From Actinomycetota bacterium (GTDB lineage Bacteria; Actinomycetota; Thermoleophilia; Gaiellales; Gaiellaceae), in the NCBI GenBank assembly GCA_003132665.1, contig PKYN01000017.1:25996-89995 (forward strand): a DNA stretch of 64,000 bases, in the 5' to 3' direction. How positions within the stretch are numbered: the first letter of the stretch is position 1; each line of letters begins with the position of its first letter. The notes below the pieces were generated by a model. That model worked only from the letters and a program-made list of their open reading frames with translations, was not told the DNA's origin and ran no database searches. The translations under genes and the position numbers were made by a program. Positions 45,920-54,218 of the stretch are shown in pieces.

Positions 45920-47806
45920 ATGAGTCCTTACCAGCACACCTCCCGGCCCACCAGCCATCCGCGCAGCCGGCACCGGAAGCGCAAGTCAAGGCGCTCGCTG
46001 GCCCTGATCGTGCCCGCCGTCGCCGCACTCGCCGTGCTCGTCATGGTCGGTTACGCCTTTGCGGGATCGTCCGATCGCATCGCGGCCGGCGTAGAGATCG
46101 CGGGCATCAACGTGGGTGGCTTGACCTCGTCCCAGGCGCACCAGAAGCTGGAAAAGGCTTCGAGGAAGCTGACTTGGGTACCGGTCAAGCTCGTTGCCAA
46201 GGGCAAGCGCTTCGAGGTTGCCCCCGCGCAGCTTGGAATCGCCGTCGACTGGGACGCGGCCATCGCCAGGGCTCGTCGCGACGGCGACGGAACCGGCCCC
46301 TTGCGCGGCTTCAAGCGCCTGGAGATGCGTCTCCTCGGCAGTCACATCAAGCCGCCCGTCAAGCTTTCCCCGCCGGCCCTGAAGGCGCTTCTCGCGACGA
46401 TCGCGAAGAGGGTGGACAAGTCCGCACTCGAGCCGGCGCTCGTCGTCAACGGGTCGCAGCTCAGCGTCGTTCCGGGGCGCAAGGGTAGAGAGCTGGACAA
46501 GAAGCGGGCAGCCGACATGGTCGTCAAGACTCTCGGCTCGCTCACTCGCGGCACGGTCGTGCTGCCCGTGCGCGTCGTCGCTCCGAGGGTTCGCCGCAGC
46601 GATCTCGTGCGCGTCGAGGGCCAGGTTCGGACTGTGGTCTCGGCGCCTGTGCAGCTCAAGCTGGGGGCGGTACGCTGGACGATTCTTCCGGCGCAGATAA
46701 GGAAGATGCTCGAGTATCCGCACGACGGCGAGCGGAATCTGAGCATTGGCGGACACGATGCCGACGTTTTCCTGGCTTCCCTCGCCAAGCAGCTCGATCG
46801 GCCCGCCAAGAACGCCGCGTTCGGGATCGCCGGCCGAAGCATCCACGTCGTTCCGGCTCGCATCGGTCGCGTGCTCGATCGAGAGAGAACCTCGAGCGCG
46901 ATTCTGAGCGCCGCGCGCCGCGCCTTCGGTCGAACCGCTTCTCTGGTGATGAAGAGCACTCAGCCGCGACGGACGACCGAGCAGGCCAAGGCGATGGGTA
47001 TCACCGGGCTCGTCGGCTCCTACGAGACGTCGTTCACCGGGATTGCGAACCGCATTCACAACGTCCAGCTGGTGGCCAAGTTGATCGACAACAAGTTCGT
47101 CGCCCCGGGCGCGGTCTTCTCGTTCAACAAGACCACCGGACAGCGTGACTCGAAGAAGGGCTTCCTGACCGCGCCCGTGATCATGAACGGCGAGGTCACC
47201 GAAGGGCTTGGCGGCGGGGTTTGCCAGGTCTCGACCACGACGTTCAACGCCGCCTTCGAAGCGGGCCTCGACATCCTCGAGCGGACGAATCACGCTCTCT
47301 ACATCAGCCACTATCCGCTTGGACGAGACGCCACGGTGAACTGGCCGAGCCCCGATCTCAAGTTCCGTAACGACACCGACCACTGGCTGTTGATTCGCAC
47401 TTTCTCGGGCTCGGGCACGCTGCTCGTAGCGCTCTACGGAGAGCCCCAGCACCGCAGGGTCGAGTCATCGGCGACTCCGCTTCGCATCACCGGCGGGCCG
47501 CCCCTGAAGAGGATCCTCGATCCCAGCCTGGCCGTCGGGACGAAAGAGATCGAGGACCCGGGACAGTCCTCCAGCACGACGAGCGTTCACCGGCTCGTCT
47601 ACGGCGCGGACGGCAAGCTGCTGCACGACAACACCTGGTATTCGAGCTACCGGTCTTCGCCCAAGATCGTGCGTGTCGGAACGAAGGCGCCGAAGAAGGA
47701 CAAGGGTAAGGGGACGACCGACACGACGACCACCGACACGACGACGACAGATACCACGACGACCGACACCACGACCACCGATACAACGACGATCAGTACC
47801 GGCTAA
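45920..47806 (+). CDS. VanW family membrane-anchored cell wall protein
   Basis: It has 628 residues from the ATG giving MSPYQHTSRPTSH. An upstream in-frame ATG would add 36 residues without a signal. A basic stretch and one membrane segment (about 30-50, LALIVPAVAALAVLVMVGYAFA) are followed by two putative peptidoglycan-binding repeats (about 60-330). The VanW domain is at about 345-500 (GSYETSFTGIANRIHNVQLVAKLIDNKFVAPGAVFSFN, GGGVCQVSTTTFNAAFEAGLDI). A Lys-rich piece and a Thr/Asp repeat tail close the protein. It probably sits outside the membrane in the wall. Confidence 0.9.
   Translation: MSPYQHTSRPTSHPRSRHRKRKSRRSLALIVPAVAALAVLVMVGYAFAGSSDRIAAGVEIAGINVGGLTSSQAHQKLEKASRKLTWVPVKLVAKGKRFEVAPAQLGIAVDWDAAIARARRDGDGTGPLRGFKRLEMRLLGSHIKPPVKLSPPALKALLATIAKRVDKSALEPALVVNGSQLSVVPGRKGRELDKKRAADMVVKTLGSLTRGTVVLPVRVVAPRVRRSDLVRVEGQVRTVVSAPVQLKLGAVRWTILPAQIRKMLEYPHDGERNLSIGGHDADVFLASLAKQLDRPAKNAAFGIAGRSIHVVPARIGRVLDRERTSSAILSAARRAFGRTASLVMKSTQPRRTTEQAKAMGITGLVGSYETSFTGIANRIHNVQLVAKLIDNKFVAPGAVFSFNKTTGQRDSKKGFLTAPVIMNGEVTEGLGGGVCQVSTTTFNAAFEAGLDILERTNHALYISHYPLGRDATVNWPSPDLKFRNDTDHWLLIRTFSGSGTLLVALYGEPQHRRVESSATPLRITGGPPLKRILDPSLAVGTKEIEDPGQSSSTTSVHRLVYGADGKLLHDNTWYSSYRSSPKIVRVGTKAPKKDKGKGTTDTTTTDTTTTDTTTTDTTTTDTTTISTG
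47713..47794 (+). repeat. Low-complexity 15-bp repeats coding TTTTD
   Basis: About five near-identical units encode Thr-Thr-Thr-Thr-Asp at the very C-terminus of the VanW protein. Third bases vary between units, so the repeat is selected at protein level or is old. Confidence 0.7.
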
Positions 47807-47821
47807 CCGCGCTGACCGGAG

Positions 47822-48352
47822 CTAGAAGGCGCCTCCGTCCTGCTTGCCGGGCAGGTACGTCGAGGGGCAGATGAAGCGCAGCGCGCCGGAGATCTTTTCC
47901 GCCCGCTCGAGCTCGGCTTCGCTTTTTGCGTGCTCTGCGGCGAGCTGTGCGTCGAACATCTCCGAGAAGGCCTTCCTGGCCGCGTCGTGGCGAGCTTCCG
48001 CGCTCGGGAACTCGCTTCGGATCACGTTCAGCTCGCCCGCGTCCAGCCAGATTCCGCCACAGCTCGGACACTCGTCAACGGCGGCCTTGCGTGCGACGCT
48101 CTCGAAGTGGCGCATCATCACCGTCTCCGGCCCGCATTTGGGGCAGCTCCGCCGCCGGTCGGGGTCAACCGTCAGCGAGGGGTCGCCGGGTATCGCCAGC
48201 AAGGTCGCGCCCGCAGTCTCGCTCTGCTCGTCCACCTTCTCGAGCTCGAAGTGATCGAGCCAGATCCCCGCGCAGCCATTCGCGCAAACGTCGGCTTCGA
48301 TCGGACCGGCGGTCATCGTCGTCAACTCGCGGCCACAAGCGGGACAGTTCAT
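47822..48352 (-). CDS. Tandem TFIIB-type zinc ribbon protein
   Basis: It has 176 residues. Two zinc ribbons are visible: CPACGRELTTMTAGPIEADVCANGCAGIWLDHFEL near residues 3-35, and CPKCGPETVMMRHFESVARKAAVDECPSCGGIWLDAGEL near 70-108. Each has the WLD-xx-EL ending of the zf-TFIIB family. A helical, charged segment follows. The ATG overlaps the stop of the thioesterase gene. The molecular role of this family is not established. Confidence 0.85.
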   Translation of the reverse strand: MNCPACGRELTTMTAGPIEADVCANGCAGIWLDHFELEKVDEQSETAGATLLAIPGDPSLTVDPDRRRSCPKCGPETVMMRHFESVARKAAVDECPSCGGIWLDAGELNVIRSEFPSAEARHDAARKAFSEMFDAQLAAEHAKSEAELERAEKISGALRFICPSTYLPGKQDGGAF

Positions 48353-48807
48353 CTCATCAGTCCTTTCTGACTCAACTGTGACTTGTCAATCGAGGAGTTG
48401 TTGGATTCGGCCACTTTGATCGCCTCTCTCAACCAAGCCGGCATACGGGTTGGTCGAAAGGTGCGCGAATCGACCAGCGCATGCAGGCTCGAGCCTTCGG
48501 CCAGGCGCTCGCCGTCGCGCTCGACGACGTACTGGCAGCGGAAGCGGGCGCCGCGGATATCGAAGATGCGAGCGTAAACACGCAACTTGTCGTCGAAGCG
48601 GGCCGGGGAAAAGTAGCGGACGCTTATCTCCACCACCGGCGACTCGATTCCCTTATCGCGCAATGCCTGGTATCCGCCGGCATGCTCGGCGAGATATGCG
48701 ACGCGGGCGGCCTCGAACCAGACGAGGTAGGCGGAATGATGAGCGATTCCGGCCGCGTCGGTCTCGGCGAAGCGGACGATCACCTCGGTGGAGAAGTGGA
48801 AGGGCAA
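48349..48807 (-). CDS. Acyl-CoA thioesterase, 4HBT family
   Basis: It has 152 residues of hotdog fold and a TTG start. The catalytic motif is VRFAETDAAGIAHHSAYLVWFEAARVAYL near residues 11-39, with the conserved Asp (TDAAG) as in YbgC/4-hydroxybenzoyl-CoA thioesterases. It releases free acids from CoA thioesters. TAGAGT lies 9 nt upstream of the TTG. It is cotranscribed with the zinc ribbon gene (4-nt overlap). Confidence 0.88.
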   Translation of the reverse strand: MPFHFSTEVIVRFAETDAAGIAHHSAYLVWFEAARVAYLAEHAGGYQALRDKGIESPVVEISVRYFSPARFDDKLRVYARIFDIRGARFRCQYVVERDGERLAEGSSLHALVDSRTFRPTRMPAWLREAIKVAESNNSSIDKSQLSQKGLMR

Positions 48808-49040
48808 GGTGGAGGAACTCTAGAGCCAGGAGAGTCGTGGCGGTACTGCCTGCGGGAACCGGCTCGACTGATGAGGTTCGTCTCTCGGGCGACCGAAACG
48901 CTCGGCTCAGGCCCGCGCCGGGATAAATAGATGGCTCGGCCGCTATTCTCGGCTAAAGCGAAACGGCGCTCGCGCTCGCTGCGATCGCCTCAGCGGGCCA
49001 CGGGCTTCTTCGCTCTCGCAGCTAGGCCTCGAGACGAGCG
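48808..49040. other. Gap without a recognisable gene
   Basis: There is only short, arginine-rich open reading with no family resemblance, and no clear hairpin. It separates two genes read on the minus strand. Confidence 0.4.
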
Positions 49041-49199
49041 TCACGCAGCAGCGCGCCGAAGCGGCCGCTCGGAGAGGATCTCGTGGCATTCGCCGCAGAA
49101 GGTGCGCTCGACCTCGTAGGGCACGCCGCCCTGTTGACCGAGCACGCGAACCGTGACCTGCCTGTGAGTGTGCCCTTTCTTCTTTGCCGGAGCTTTCAT
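49041..49199 (-). CDS. 52-residue protein with CxxCH motif
   Basis: The ATG at 49197-49199 has GGAAGAACGC upstream. The protein begins MKAPAKKKGHTHRQVTVRVL, continues GQQGGVPYEVERTFCGECHE and ends ILSERPLRRAAA. Cys35, Cys38 and His39 could bind zinc with a partner. The motif equals a heme c site, but there is no signal peptide, so cytochrome function is unlikely. The sequence is dense, basic at the start and well formed, and it occupies otherwise empty DNA. No family recognised. Confidence 0.65.
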   Translation of the reverse strand: MKAPAKKKGHTHRQVTVRVLGQQGGVPYEVERTFCGECHEILSERPLRRAAA

Positions 49200-49242
49200 G
49201 CGTTCTTCCAGATTACTTTTAGTATCGGCGGGACACGTTGCG

Positions 49243-49272
49243 TTGTTGAGCCCGGTCCCTTACTTGTATAGA
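49243..49272 (+). promoter_or_regulatory. Candidate promoter of the GAF gene
   Basis: TTGTTG (49243-49248), 18 nt, TATAGA (49267-49272), in the divergent gap. The leader to the ATG would be about 77 nt. Confidence 0.4.
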
Positions 49273-49355
49273 CGGTTCGCTGTGGTGAGGGTTTGCACCG
49301 CGAAACGGGGATCGAAAGAAGAGCCCTGCTATCGATCACCTGAGTAGCGATTCAA

Positions 49356-50132
49356 ATGCAGACTGCGGCCACATCCCCCTTGCTTTCGTCTGATGCAATA
49401 GAGGACGACGCGCGACTCAACGAGCCGCGGCTGGAGAGCGATGAGCTGGCCGCCGCGAAGGCCGAGCTCGAGCAGGTTCGGGCGCAACTCTACGGCGTGC
49501 TCGAGGGAGCGCGGGCGGCATTCTCGGCCGAGGACGGCATCGTGCGGGCTCTCGCCGAGGCCGAGCAGATCGACGAAGTTGCCGATTCCGTGCTCGAAGT
49601 CCTCTGCGAGTCCTTCGAATTCGACACAGCGACCTTCTGGCTGCTCGATCCCGAGGACGGCAAGCTTTGCGCCCTCGCCCACCGCCCGGCTCCGACCCGC
49701 AGGGCGCGTTTCTTGGAGGCGAGGATTCGCTCCACGCAGCTGGCATTGAACGAGGGAATCGCGGGACGCGTGTACGTAGAGAGGAAGGTCTTCCTGAGCG
49801 ACGACGCTCCCTCCGTCTCGGAGAAAGAGCTGGGCATGCTGCTCGAGGACGACAACCTGCGCACTGTCTGCGCCTTCACGATCAGCGGCACGCGCGCACC
49901 CCTCGGCGTAATCGAGCTTGAAAGGCGCTTGCCGCTTGCCCCCGACCAGGCGATCGAGTCGGCGGCGCGCGTCATCGGCGATCGTATCGGCGCGTTCATC
50001 GAGTTCAGCCAGCTTCGCTGGCGCTACTTCTCTCTCGTCGCCGACATCAATCGCGGCGCGCACAAGAGCTCCAAGGCGGCGAAGAGCTCCGAATCGGCAG
50101 AGAACGTAGTTCCGCTCAGGCACGTCGCCTAG
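49356..50132 (+). CDS. GAF domain protein
   Basis: It has 258 residues. A helical N-terminus (SDELAAAKAELEQVRAQLYGVLEGARAAFSAEDGIVRAL) leads into a GAF sensor domain at about 60-215. Within it are FDTATFWLLDPEDGKLCALAHRP, LNEGIAGRVYVERKVFLSDDAP and FTISGTRAPLGVIELERRLPL. The C-terminus is a short Ser/Lys tail. No output domain is attached, so it may act as a ligand-binding partner. Ligand unknown. It has no Shine-Dalgarno sequence close to the ATG. Confidence 0.85.
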   Translation: MQTAATSPLLSSDAIEDDARLNEPRLESDELAAAKAELEQVRAQLYGVLEGARAAFSAEDGIVRALAEAEQIDEVADSVLEVLCESFEFDTATFWLLDPEDGKLCALAHRPAPTRRARFLEARIRSTQLALNEGIAGRVYVERKVFLSDDAPSVSEKELGMLLEDDNLRTVCAFTISGTRAPLGVIELERRLPLAPDQAIESAARVIGDRIGAFIEFSQLRWRYFSLVADINRGAHKSSKAAKSSESAENVVPLRHVA

Positions 50133-50146
50133 GCTCATTTCAGAAT

Positions 50147-50280
50147 GAAGCACTCCGCCGGCTGGGTGTGATCGGTGGATGCGATGCTAGGACGTAGCGC
50201 CTCGGTCGTAGCCAAAGCTACGGGCGAGGCCGAGGACGACGCAGCGCGCCTCCGAGCGCGGCCAGATGGTGGAGTGCTTC
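50147..50280. repeat. Dispersed palindromic repeat, copy 2 (with terminal inverted repeats)
   Basis: GAAGCACTCC (50147-50156) and GGAGTGCTTC (50271-50280) are perfect 10-bp terminal inverted repeats. The interior forms a large imperfect palindrome centred on CGTAGC-CAAA-GCTACG. It matches the reverse complement of 29208-29331, including a 25-nt identical run at 50170-50194. It lies 14 nt after the GAF gene and fills most of the gap before the L,D-transpeptidase. It has no coding capacity and resembles a MITE or REP-like element. Confidence 0.88.
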
Positions 50281-50314
50281 GTTTTGAAAGGAGCCCCTAG
50301 CAGCATCTCGCAAC

Positions 50315-50320
50315 TAGAAT
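50315..50320 (+). promoter_or_regulatory. Candidate -10 element of the L,D-transpeptidase gene
   Basis: TAGAAT lies between the repeat and the transpeptidase gene. It is 16 nt before the TTG chosen as start, and 7 nt before an in-frame CTG. Confidence 0.4.
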
Positions 50321-50336
50321 CATTGCTCTGCGCAGG

Positions 50337-51137
50337 TTGCTGCTTCTCGGTCTCGCTGGGCTCGCCGTGCTGGCGATCGGCTTGCTGGTGCGCGGCTTTT
50401 CCAGCGACGATGCGCGGCGGTCGGTGGGCGACGGGGCGAAGCGGGCGACGGAGACGACTCGCCACTGTCGCGTGGGGGAGGTTGCCCTCGGCTCGCGTCG
50501 CGTCTCGGTCGTCGCCTTTGTGCGCACTCGGGCGAACGTCTACAGGCGCCCGGGCGGCGACCGGCTTAGCATCCTGTCGCGCTCGAGCAAGAGCTTCGTC
50601 GAGACGAGCCGTCGCGGCGTGCCGACAGTAGTCGCCGCGCTGGGCGAGGTGCGAGCAAGTGATTGCCGAGCGCTCTGGTACAGGATCAGGCTCTCCGGCC
50701 GACCGGGAATCTCGGGCGGGAGGGAGGGCTATGTCTCCGCGCGCAGCGTCGCGCTGGAGGAGGTGCACACGCGCGTCCTCGTCGACCTTTCCCGGCGTCG
50801 TTTGACGCTGTACGAGGACGGTGCTCCCGTGCTGCGCGCCGCGGCCACCGTCGGGGCTCTATCGACGCCCACTCCGCGCGGAAGCTTCATCGTGCGAGAG
50901 CGCATCCGCATCGCCGATACCAGCGGGGCGTACGGGGCCGCCGCCATCGCTCTCTCCGGCTTTTCCGAAAAGCTGATCTACTGGCCCGAGGGCGGGCCCA
51001 TCGCCATTCACGGCACGAACGATCCCGGCTCGATCGGCAAAGCCGCGTCCCACGGCTGCGTGCGGCTCGGCGCCGCCGATCTGAAAAAGCTGTTCGAACG
51101 GGTGCAGGTAGGCACTCCGGTCGACATCGTCCAGTAG
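50337..51137 (+). CDS. L,D-transpeptidase (YkuD domain)
   Basis: It has 266 residues from a TTG; the exact start is uncertain because no ATG or GTG precedes the signal segment (LLLLGLAGLAVLAIGLLVRGF). The catalytic domain is at about 140-266: VLVDLSRRRLTLYEDGAPV, then IAIHGTNDPGSIGKAASHGCVRLGAADL with the catalytic Cys in SHGCVRL. It makes 3-3 cross-links in peptidoglycan or attaches proteins to it. The preceding segment (about 40-135) may be an SH3-like wall-binding domain. Confidence 0.9.
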   Translation: MLLLGLAGLAVLAIGLLVRGFSSDDARRSVGDGAKRATETTRHCRVGEVALGSRRVSVVAFVRTRANVYRRPGGDRLSILSRSSKSFVETSRRGVPTVVAALGEVRASDCRALWYRIRLSGRPGISGGREGYVSARSVALEEVHTRVLVDLSRRRLTLYEDGAPVLRAAATVGALSTPTPRGSFIVRERIRIADTSGAYGAAAIALSGFSEKLIYWPEGGPIAIHGTNDPGSIGKAASHGCVRLGAADLKKLFERVQVGTPVDIVQ

Positions 51138-51225
51138 CGCCCGGTCGCCCCGCCCCTTTCGCTACTGCCTCGAGCTAGCTACGCTCCACTTAGCGCTCAC
51201 TACCGAATCTAGGAGGAGATGCCAG

Positions 51226-51507
51226 GTGCCTCAAGGTACGCCGGAAATCGTCAGCAAGCTCGCCGATAGAGGCGAGGAAGCTCTGCAGAAGATCGCTTCG
51301 ACGCCGGCCGCGCAGAAGCTGCTCGACGCTCTGACTGGACTGCGAGACCGCATGGACGAGCTGCAACGGCGCGTCAGCGGGGTAGAGGCGCTCGAAAAGC
51401 GCGTCTCGGATCTCGAGAAGCAGGTCAAGGCCCTGGGCAAGCCGGCCAAGCCGGCCGCGAAAAAGCCGGCCGCCCGCAAGGCGCCCGCGAAGAAGCCCGC
51501 GAAGTAG
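51226..51507 (+). CDS. Small coiled-coil protein with histone H1-like tail
   Basis: It has 93 residues and a GTG start behind AGGAGGAGATGCCAG. The first 70 residues are helical with a heptad-like pattern (ALTGLRDRMDELQRRVSGVEALEKRVSDLEKQVKAL). The tail KPAKPAAKKPAARKAPAKKPAK is Lys/Ala/Pro-rich like histone H1 or HupB tails. It could bind nucleic acid or the nucleoid; this is inference from composition. It is convergent with the lipid kinase gene. Confidence 0.7.
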   Translation: MPQGTPEIVSKLADRGEEALQKIASTPAAQKLLDALTGLRDRMDELQRRVSGVEALEKRVSDLEKQVKALGKPAKPAAKKPAARKAPAKKPAK

Positions 51508-51516
51508 TCGCGTTTT

Positions 51517-52434
51517 TCAGCCGCGCGGAGGCACGCGTAGGCGCAGCGCGCCTGGAATCAACTCGAACTGAACCGGGGTCGTTCCCGGCTGCTCGCCGTC
51601 GAGCTGGATCGGCAGCGGCTCCTCGGCTTCGATCGATACGAGCGTGCCACGCAGGACCTCGACCTTCGGGTGGGAGAGATGAGTTCCCCGATAGGTCTTG
51701 TGCAGGTTGCGGGCGAGGTCGGCCTTGCTCAGGTCGCCGAGGATGAGCACGTCGAACAGCCCGTCGTCCGGGACGGCATCGGGGCAGAGCTTCATGCCGC
51801 CGGCCTGGTAGCGACCGATCGCCGCGATCACCTCGTGCATCTTTCCCTCGCGCTCCTCGGTGTCGACGCGCAGGCGCACGTTGCAGTTGCGCCAGCGCGG
51901 AAAGACCGAGAGCACCGCCAAGGCGTAGCTGCCCTTGGCTCCGAGTCCCTTCGCTCCGTCGTTGACACGGCGGGCGATCGCCCCGCTGATACCGGTGCCG
52001 GCGGCGTTGGCGAAGTACTGCTCGGCCTGTTTCCCGTCCCAGGCGTGAAACGTCGCTTTGCCCAGGTCAACCGGGCGTAGCTCTCCTTCGAGAGCCACCT
52101 GAACCGCCCCTTCCACACTGTGCGGAATCGCGTGCTCGCGGACGAAATCCGAGCCCGTGCCACGCGGAATCAATGCCAGCTCGATCTTGCTCGTGTGCTT
52201 GCCGAGGCCGTTCACGATCTCGTTCAGCGACCCGTCGCCGCCCACGAGCACGAGCCGGCGGGCCCCGGCTTTGACGGCCTCGCGGGCCAGCTCTCCCAGG
52301 TGCCCGGGATGCTCGGAGAAGTACGCATCGCCGACGAGGCCGGCGTTGGCGGCCTGGTGCGCGATCTCGGGCCAGCGCCTGGCGGTGGAGCCTCCGGCCG
52401 AGGCGGGGTTGACGAGGAAGACGGTCTCGCTCAT
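51517..52434 (-). CDS. Diacylglycerol kinase family lipid kinase
   Basis: It has 305 residues. It starts at the ATG giving MSETVFLVNPASAGG. The kinase motif LVLVGGDGSLNEIVNGL near residues 66-82 carries the GGDG phosphate loop. ALIPRGTGSDFVRE and the C-terminal domain with PDAVPDDGLFDVLILGD follow. The substrate is a lipid such as diacylglycerol. It is divergent from the acetyltransferase gene at 52481. Confidence 0.92.
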   Translation of the reverse strand: MSETVFLVNPASAGGSTARRWPEIAHQAANAGLVGDAYFSEHPGHLGELAREAVKAGARRLVLVGGDGSLNEIVNGLGKHTSKIELALIPRGTGSDFVREHAIPHSVEGAVQVALEGELRPVDLGKATFHAWDGKQAEQYFANAAGTGISGAIARRVNDGAKGLGAKGSYALAVLSVFPRWRNCNVRLRVDTEEREGKMHEVIAAIGRYQAGGMKLCPDAVPDDGLFDVLILGDLSKADLARNLHKTYRGTHLSHPKVEVLRGTLVSIEAEEPLPIQLDGEQPGTTPVQFELIPGALRLRVPPRG

Positions 52435-52480
52435 TGCGGGTTCAAGAGTAGTACGCGACCCGCTCTGGCAGGATAGGGAG

Positions 52481-53260
52481 GTGGCGAAGCTCCGCACGCC
52501 GCCGCTGGAACAGGTTCTTGCCTTCTGCGCCGAGAATCCGGTCGAGCGCGTCTTCCTGGAGGATCTCGCTCGGCGTGGGCTGGGGCGCTTTCTCGCCGTG
52601 CCTCAAGACGGCTCGCTCCAGGCTCTCTGTCATTTCGGAATGAACATCGGGCCGGCCGGCCTCGACTGTGGCGTCTTCGCGCGGCGCGCGCTCGCGAGCG
52701 GGGCGCGCATGATCGTAGGCGCCGAGAGCTCGGTGAACGACCTCTGGGACGGCATTGCGAGGCATCGCCCGCCTCCGCGCCGAGACAGCCCCTCGGAGCC
52801 CGTCTACGAACTGCGAGAGAAGCCCGCCCCGGGCGACAGCGGCCTGCGCCTGGCTACGAGCTCGGACCTCGATCTGCTGCTGCCCGCCTGCGCCGCCGCG
52901 CACGAGGAGGAGTTGAGCGTGAATCCGCTCGAGTGCGACCCGGTCGGCTTTCGCCAGCGCACGCGCATTCAAATCGTGTCCGGCCGCTCATGGCTCTGGA
53001 GCGAGGACGGGCACATCCGGTTCAAGGCCGAGGCCTCGGCCTGGACTCCGTCGTCGATTCAGCTCCAACAGGTCTGGACCGATCCGGAGCTGCGTGGGCG
53101 CGGCTATGCACGCCGGGCGCTCGGCGACCTCTGCCGGCTGCTGCTCGAAAGCACGCCGAGTGTCTGCCTCTTCGTTCGCGCCGAGAACGAGCGTGCGATC
53201 GGGCTTTACGAGTCGATCGGGATGAAACAGGTCGGGCTCTTCCGCAGCATCGTTCTGTAA
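52481..53260 (+). CDS. GNAT acetyltransferase with N-terminal DUF4081-like region
   Basis: It has 259 residues and a GTG start. The N-terminal 100 or so residues (ENPVERVFLEDLARRGLGRFLAV, then VFARRALASGARMIVGAESSVNDLW) resemble the DUF4081 half found fused to actinobacterial acetyltransferases. The GNAT domain spans 120-259, with VWTDPELRGRGYARRALGDLCRLLL as acetyl-CoA motif A and FVRAENERAIGLYESIGMKQVGLF as motif B. Substrate unknown. Confidence 0.85.
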   Translation: MAKLRTPPLEQVLAFCAENPVERVFLEDLARRGLGRFLAVPQDGSLQALCHFGMNIGPAGLDCGVFARRALASGARMIVGAESSVNDLWDGIARHRPPPRRDSPSEPVYELREKPAPGDSGLRLATSSDLDLLLPACAAAHEEELSVNPLECDPVGFRQRTRIQIVSGRSWLWSEDGHIRFKAEASAWTPSSIQLQQVWTDPELRGRGYARRALGDLCRLLLESTPSVCLFVRAENERAIGLYESIGMKQVGLFRSIVL

Positions 53261-53348
53261 CGGACGAAGGCTTTTCCATTCGACCTGCGCATGCCGGCGG
53301 GCGCGACGAGAGAGGAACGAGCGCGGCAGTTGCGAATTACTCCACGCC

Positions 53349-54209
53349 ATGCGGCGATTGGCTTTGCTGACCCCGCTCGTGGCTGCGGCGGTGCTCGTGG
53401 CCCCGAATCCGGCTCTCGCGATGGGCAACTCGAAGATCGCGGCGCTACAGGCTGCGCTCTGGCAGAGAGGTCTCTATCACGGAAATGTGAGCGGGATCAC
53501 GAACCGGGCGACGGTGCGGGGAGTGAAACGCCTGCAGCGCTCGTCCGGGCTGGTCGTGGACGGCATCGTCGGGCCCAAGACGCGGCCCTTCTTAGGCCGG
53601 CTCGGCGCCCCGGCGCTTGGTAGCCGTACTCTGCGCCGCGGCCGTGTCGGAGGCGACGTCGTCGAGCTCCAGTACCTCCTCGCCGAGCACGGATTTCCCT
53701 CTGCGCGCTTCGATGGAGCGATGGGCGCGCACGTGGTGGCTGCGTTGCGCCGTTTCCAGCGCTACGCGGACTTAAAGGTAGACGGGCGTACCGGACCGAG
53801 CACACTCGCGGCGCTGGCGCAACCGCCGCCGCAGGCGCCCACCGGCGTCCTCGACAGGCCGCTGGCAGGCCCGATCTCCAGCACCTTCGGTCCCCGCCTC
53901 AACCGCTTTCATGCCGGTATCGATTTCGCCGTCGCCAGTGGCACGCCGGTGCGGGCGGCGGCGGCCGGCAGCGTGGTTTCCGCCGGTCCGGGCGGAAACT
54001 TCGGGCTTCTGGTCGTGGTTGCGCACAGCGGGGAACTGCGTAGCTACTACGCCCATCTCTCGCGCGTCGACGTCACCCCTGGGCAGAGCGTAAATAGTGG
54101 TACTCAGCTCGGGCTGTCTGGGCAAAGCGGCGAGGCGCGCGGTCCGAATCTGCACTTCGAGCTTCGCCTGAGGGGCGCCGCGGTCGACCCGCTTCCCGCA
54201 CTGCGCTAG
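53349..54209 (+). CDS. Exported M23 metallopeptidase with two peptidoglycan-binding domains
   Basis: It has 286 residues. The signal peptide is about 1-24 (LTPLVAAAVLVAPNPALA). Two PG_binding_1 modules lie at about 27-80 and 95-155 (VVDGIVGPKTR and KVDGRTGPSTLAAL). The lysostaphin-like peptidase is at about 170-286: HAGIDFA with zinc His and Asp, YAHLS, and NLHFEL with the last His. It cuts cross-bridges or stem peptides in the wall. Confidence 0.92.
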   Translation: MRRLALLTPLVAAAVLVAPNPALAMGNSKIAALQAALWQRGLYHGNVSGITNRATVRGVKRLQRSSGLVVDGIVGPKTRPFLGRLGAPALGSRTLRRGRVGGDVVELQYLLAEHGFPSARFDGAMGAHVVAALRRFQRYADLKVDGRTGPSTLAALAQPPPQAPTGVLDRPLAGPISSTFGPRLNRFHAGIDFAVASGTPVRAAAAGSVVSAGPGGNFGLLVVVAHSGELRSYYAHLSRVDVTPGQSVNSGTQLGLSGQSGEARGPNLHFELRLRGAAVDPLPALR

Positions 54210-54212
54210 CTT
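54184..54212 (+). promoter_or_regulatory. Promoter of the histidine phosphatase gene, leaderless
   Basis: TCGACC (54184-54189), 17 nt, TAGCTT (54207-54212), then 6 nt to the ATG. The -35 lies within the end of the M23 peptidase gene. Confidence 0.4.
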
Positions 54213-54218
54213 GATCCC

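Noticed and set aside
49041-49199. The CxxCH motif as a cytochrome c heme site
   Set aside because: The protein has no signal peptide or membrane anchor and no cytochrome maturation genes are near.
48931-49271. Two plus-strand frames of 62 codons each
   Set aside because: They are Arg/Ser-rich or lack a ribosome site, and the opposite strand holds the better 52-residue gene.
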